A DNA stretch of 64,000 bases from Owenia fusiformis (Eukaryota; Annelida; Polychaeta; Sabellida; Oweniidae): positions 31,612,166 to 31,676,165 of the forward strand of contig CAIIXF020000011.1 of NCBI GenBank assembly GCA_903813345.2. The letters run 5' to 3'. Of this stretch, positions 60,285 to 64,000 are shown one piece after another (position 1 is the first letter of the stretch; each line of letters starts with the position of its first letter). The notes below the pieces were generated by a model that made no database searches, was not told the origin of the DNA, and was given only the letters and a program-made list of their open reading frames with translations. The position numbers and the translations under genes are program-made.

Positions 60285-61311
60285 TTCTTATTTGAGACTG
60301 TATTTAACACCTCCTGTGAAAGTTTGAATGAAAAGGGCACAAAACTCTTAGTTTGAGAGGGATTTTCTCTAAACTAACAGTATCGATTGACCTGGAATTT
60401 GAAAACAATTATAGAGACTACTTTTCCATGTTTTTCCAACACGGTTACAGTAAGAGAGTTGGCACAATGGGGGAACTTTAGGGTACAATATCTTCATAAT
60501 TAGCCTTCTTTAATTCTAGATACCATATACCATATTTTCTAAAATACCATATACCATATTTTTTACACCTCTTATACCATATACGATAAATTTTGCCCCC
60601 TCTTATACAATATACAATAAAATTTCAGCCTCTTATACGATATACAATATCTCTATACACCCCCCCCTATATATATACAATACAACGCTCAACACGCCAT
60701 TCGAAAGCTTATTTAGTGTTCTTTAATCTCGTTCATTACAAATCGAATCAAATGTTCAGGGACTGGGAAATTAAGTGTTACGCATTGAACTTTAATAATA
60801 AATCATGAAAAATTTTCGCAGGCTAACAAAATTACATACATCTTTTGTTTATGATACATACGTCTTCCATTACAAGCCTTTTTACATCACAAAATCATGG
60901 TGTCGATATACAGCAATGGTTTTCGGTACAACTCCCATCGGTATATTGAATTTCTGTACAATGCACGTTGGTATAATGACGTGATCCCAAATTCCAGATC
61001 ACCACCTGGAGGACGACTTAAATTAAGGACTTACACATGTATAGAGAACTCTTATAAAAGGTTGTCCCCCATGGAACTACCTGTCAGGGACTGGTTAGGA
61101 GCTTTACCAGCAGCCTTTACAAGCAGTCTTCAGGTTTAGTGACATGGCCCAGACCTTGCCTTGACATGACCTTGACCTTGCCACTTCTCCCATGCAATGA
61201 CACACACCTCCTTCTTGTGATTCATATGCACCCATATAGGCTTGGACACTGTTATTGATTCATTTTACTTGTATTACCTCAGATACTGTGGGATGTTAAG
61301 GGTATTATATA

Positions 61312-62161
61312 CACCCTATGCAGACAGAGCCTGTGGGAAATATTGGGTGCGGCGCAAATGAGCGGAGGGTGCGGAGCTAACGGTCATTTTTGAATTTAAA
61401 ATTGGGATATTTCTGAAACTAAGCCGTTTTGGGACTTCAAATATACCAAGATATGTGTATTTGACACCAAATATCAATAAAATTGTGAAAATAGTAGTGC
61501 AATTCATTTTATAGCGACGCAGTATGCCTTAAACATTTCCCAGACCTATATATTTTGAGACTATCCTTTTAATACTGCGTCCCCAGCATTCATAAAAAAT
61601 GGTGTTCAAGATACACTACCCATGCAAATTATTTTTGCATCTTGAAAGCCAGGCAGTATCTGTGTGATTTTGTAAAAATTCGGAAATGTTCTTCAGATAT
61701 GAGCCCCCTCTATATATTGGGTGCGGAGCTACGTTTATGGAGCTGCTCCGCACCCAATATTTAGAGGGGGCTCATATCTGAAAAAATTTCTGAATTTTTA
61801 TAAAATCACACAGATACTGCCTGGCTTCCAAGATGCAAAAATAATTTGTATAGATAGTGCACCTTGAACACCATTTTTTATGAATGCTGGGGACTCAGTA
61901 TTAAAAGGATAATTTCAAAATATATAGGTCTGGGAAAGGTTTAAGGCACACTGCGTCGCTATAGAATGAATTGCGCTACTATTTTCACAATTGTATTGAT
62001 ATTTGGTGTCAAATACACATATCTTGGTATATTTGAAGTCCCAAAACGGCTTAGTTTCAGAAATATCCCAAATTTAAATTCAAAAATAACTGTTAGCTCC
62101 GCACCCTCCGCTCATTTGCTCCGCACCCAATATTTCCCACAGGTTCTGTCTGCATAGGGTG
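61312..62161. mobile_element. 850-bp palindromic foldback element
   Basis: The two ~420-bp arms are almost perfect inverted copies meeting at ~61740 with a ~20-bp loop. The outer end is CACCCTATGCAGACAG. Both flanks read ATATA (61307-61311 and 62162-62166), a possible 5-bp target duplication. The mirrored 63-codon frames in the two arms (61316-61507 minus, 61966-62157 plus) are the same sequence; they are not supported as a gene. Confidence 0.9.
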
Positions 62162-62394
62162 ATATAGCACTCACTGAATTTATTCGCATCAATCAGCGCA
62201 GGTAATTTAAAAGATGACGTCTCTTTTCTTAGCCTCAATACAATTGATAATGGAATGAACAAGTTGGGATAATTTGAACACTAAGCTAATACTTATTGTG
62301 AAGGTTAACATGGACATTGTTTAATCCCAATTACAAAAGTATTAATATAAATGATACAAACAGCATAAAATATTTAGAAAATTGGTAACATTCA

Positions 62395-62720
62395 CACTAT
62401 ATATAGGTGGCAGTGAGAGTTTAAGAACAGGCAAACAGTCTTTCTCAAAAATCCATAATCTACCAGTACTTCATGAGTTTCAATTGTCACATTAGCCATG
62501 TGGGATCACCATTCGCCACCGTGTAGCATCTAACTTTGGGCATTTATGTTTCAATTTTTTGATTAATTTTTGTATTTGGTATGATAGGGGATATCTTGCT
62601 GTAAAAGTATTTGTTTTTCCCACCATGTATCCATACCATGTCCCACCGTACCTGTCTTCTCTGAAGTATTCACACGGTGGGAAACAGTGAGCCCACACAG
62701 ACTTAATGTGACAGCTGGAG
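62395..62720. repeat. Dispersed repeat with GCCATGTGGG...CCACCGTGT inverted pair
   Basis: The part 62406-62524 matches 52376-52530. It contains gccatgtgggatcaccattc and ccaccgtgt, with an inverted counterpart at 62672-62712 (cacggtgggaaacagtgagc). Confidence 0.65.
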
Positions 62721-64000
62721 CATATTGACATAACATGGGTGATTTTTTTATATAATCTGTTTTATTTCATTATATACAAGTACAAATAGTTGCTGATATG
62801 AGTGACCAATCGCTATGAAAGGATAGCATTATAGGTTCACTGGGTGAATTAGAGACAATGTTTTGCGAAAAATTAATACATTTACCATAATGCAGTACAC
62901 AATGTGAGGGTAAAAACTATTGTATCAGGATAATCCCAATTTTGTCACTATTTTTAAAAAGTTGGAGAAAATGAAAAACACTCTTGGGTAGAAACCATTT
63001 TGGATAATTCAATCTTTTGCAAAAATGCAATTCCATCTATGTGTTTCCTCTCGGGATTTGAGAAGCTAAATATGCAAAGCATTTCTACCCTCCCAAATCC
63101 CCCTATCATCTCATAGGAGGAACAATAGGTATTGATCAAGGGGAGAGCGAATATTAAAAGTCAATGGATTTGGACTTAACTGCACCTATATGCTCAAAAA
63201 TAAAGTGGGCCCCTTGCGTGATTTATCGATATCAAACTTGTTTAATCACTCTACAAAATAACAGCTTTTAGCCATATTGATCAGACGGTTAGCACGTCTT
63301 TATAATTTCCCTGATGTATTGTTTGTCTCCAGTGGCAATTCAATTTAGAATGTTGTTAAATTTCACTCGATATGGGCACCTCTGGATCCTTGACGAGATG
63401 TTACTGTTGTCTGTACTTTTATGAAATGGGTTGCGGTTAAAACGAATGGGGAATTACCATCAGAATGTTGTGACATAATGTTATAGACACAGTTGTTTTT
63501 TGTGACTGGCATCGGTGTTTGTCATTCGGCGTCTGTAACAGAATTGGGAAATCAATATTAATTAGTCTTCTGTATGTCGATCAATTGTTTTGGTGTGTCT
63601 GCACTCAGATACTAGTGACTGGTTCAATATTTTGAACTGAAAACATTGGATGAGTTGAAAAAGACAATTGATGTTTTTTTAACCTATTATGAAGTCTCAT
63701 TTTTTTTACATTACTGATAAAGATTGAATTTTTGACCTGACCCAATATTTCTTGGCCTGGCCTATCATTAAGTTTGAATTCTTGATCTGAGTAACCACTT
63801 CATTTCACTTTTTCCTTCAAGACATTGAACATATTTCAAGATTTTGATAGCTGGAGTTACCCTTAGTTTAACATCATGATTGATGAACTTCATTAATTGT
63901 TATTTGTTTTGAACTTTTTGACCATCAACATAAGTGTTTGGAAAATGAATAATTTTAGATGTGGGATGGGAGAGTAAGAGCTTGCTATCTAATTACAATG
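62721..64000. other. Non-coding right edge
   Basis: AT-rich with no supported exon. The segment ~63475-63545 weakly resembles the body of the ATGTCACCACC dispersed repeat. If the Slp gene continues to the right, this is intron. Confidence 0.4.

Larger units (their letters stand above)
56090..60990. mobile_element. Nested inverted-repeat complex, outer layer
   Basis: The left flank (56100-56200: cccattatactgaagtgcat, tgtaccgaaaggcgttatat) is matched inversely at 60900-60985 (gtcgatatacagcaatggtt, cggtatattgaatttctgta, caatgcacgttggtata). A second inverted pair is further in: ATATAGGGGGGGGTGTATAG with ataccatatacaatatt blocks (56855-56990) against 60500-60670. The whole looks like one large element whose arms have been split by insertions. 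Confidence 0.55.

Noticed and set aside
61316-62157. Two similar 63-codon proteins in opposite orientation
   Set aside because: They are the two arms of one palindromic element; there is no splice or family support.
1-64000. CRISPR array, phage or bacterial mobile system
   Set aside because: The tandem arrays have no constant repeat with unique spacers; the window is animal nuclear DNA.

Overview
The window is nuclear DNA from a bilaterian animal, most likely a marine invertebrate (a lophotrochozoan or a non-vertebrate deuterostome; the sequence alone does not decide). The evidence is intron-rich genes with canonical GT/AG junctions, AT-rich introns, metazoan-only families (TMTC3, a ZU5/death-domain protein, an Ig membrane receptor, a synaptotagmin-like Rab effector), and a dense load of LINE, SINE, MITE and foldback elements. 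I rebuilt the gene models by hand; each joins in frame.

Layout. (1) 434-5460, minus: the first six coding exons of TMTC3, running off the left edge, with a 5'-truncated LINE inside intron 5. (2) 7816-15209, plus: a complete 12-exon, 1,091-residue protein with an acidic repeat region, a coiled coil, ZU5/UPA-like modules and two C-terminal death domains (DTHD1-like). (3) 15.6-23.6 kb: a transposon-rich block that encloses a 254-residue, single-coding-exon bicupin protein (17713-18477, minus) whose C-terminal half closely resembles bacterial ectoine synthase EctC. Around it lie a minisatellite, termini of a TA-flanked DNA transposon, nested inverted-repeat elements and a ~613-bp tandem repeat. 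(4) 27036-31496, minus: a 3-exon, single-Ig-domain, single-pass membrane protein with three PPPY motifs in its tail. (5) 32.3-33.5 kb: a ~35-bp minisatellite, followed by a CCAAT-rich possible promoter near 34.0 kb. (6) 45945-51328, plus: the first four coding exons of a synaptotagmin-like protein (Slp/SYTL), carrying the Rab-binding homology domain; the C2 domains would lie beyond the right edge. (7) 53-62.7 kb: an intron-like tract filled with nested foldback elements, including an ~850-bp palindrome.

The genes do not form a common pathway. The most notable item is the EctC-like bicupin gene. It looks like a gene of bacterial ancestry that has acquired a 5'UTR splice acceptor and a stop codon lying in a minisatellite. 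One position corresponding to a known EctC metal ligand is changed (Tyr to Ile).
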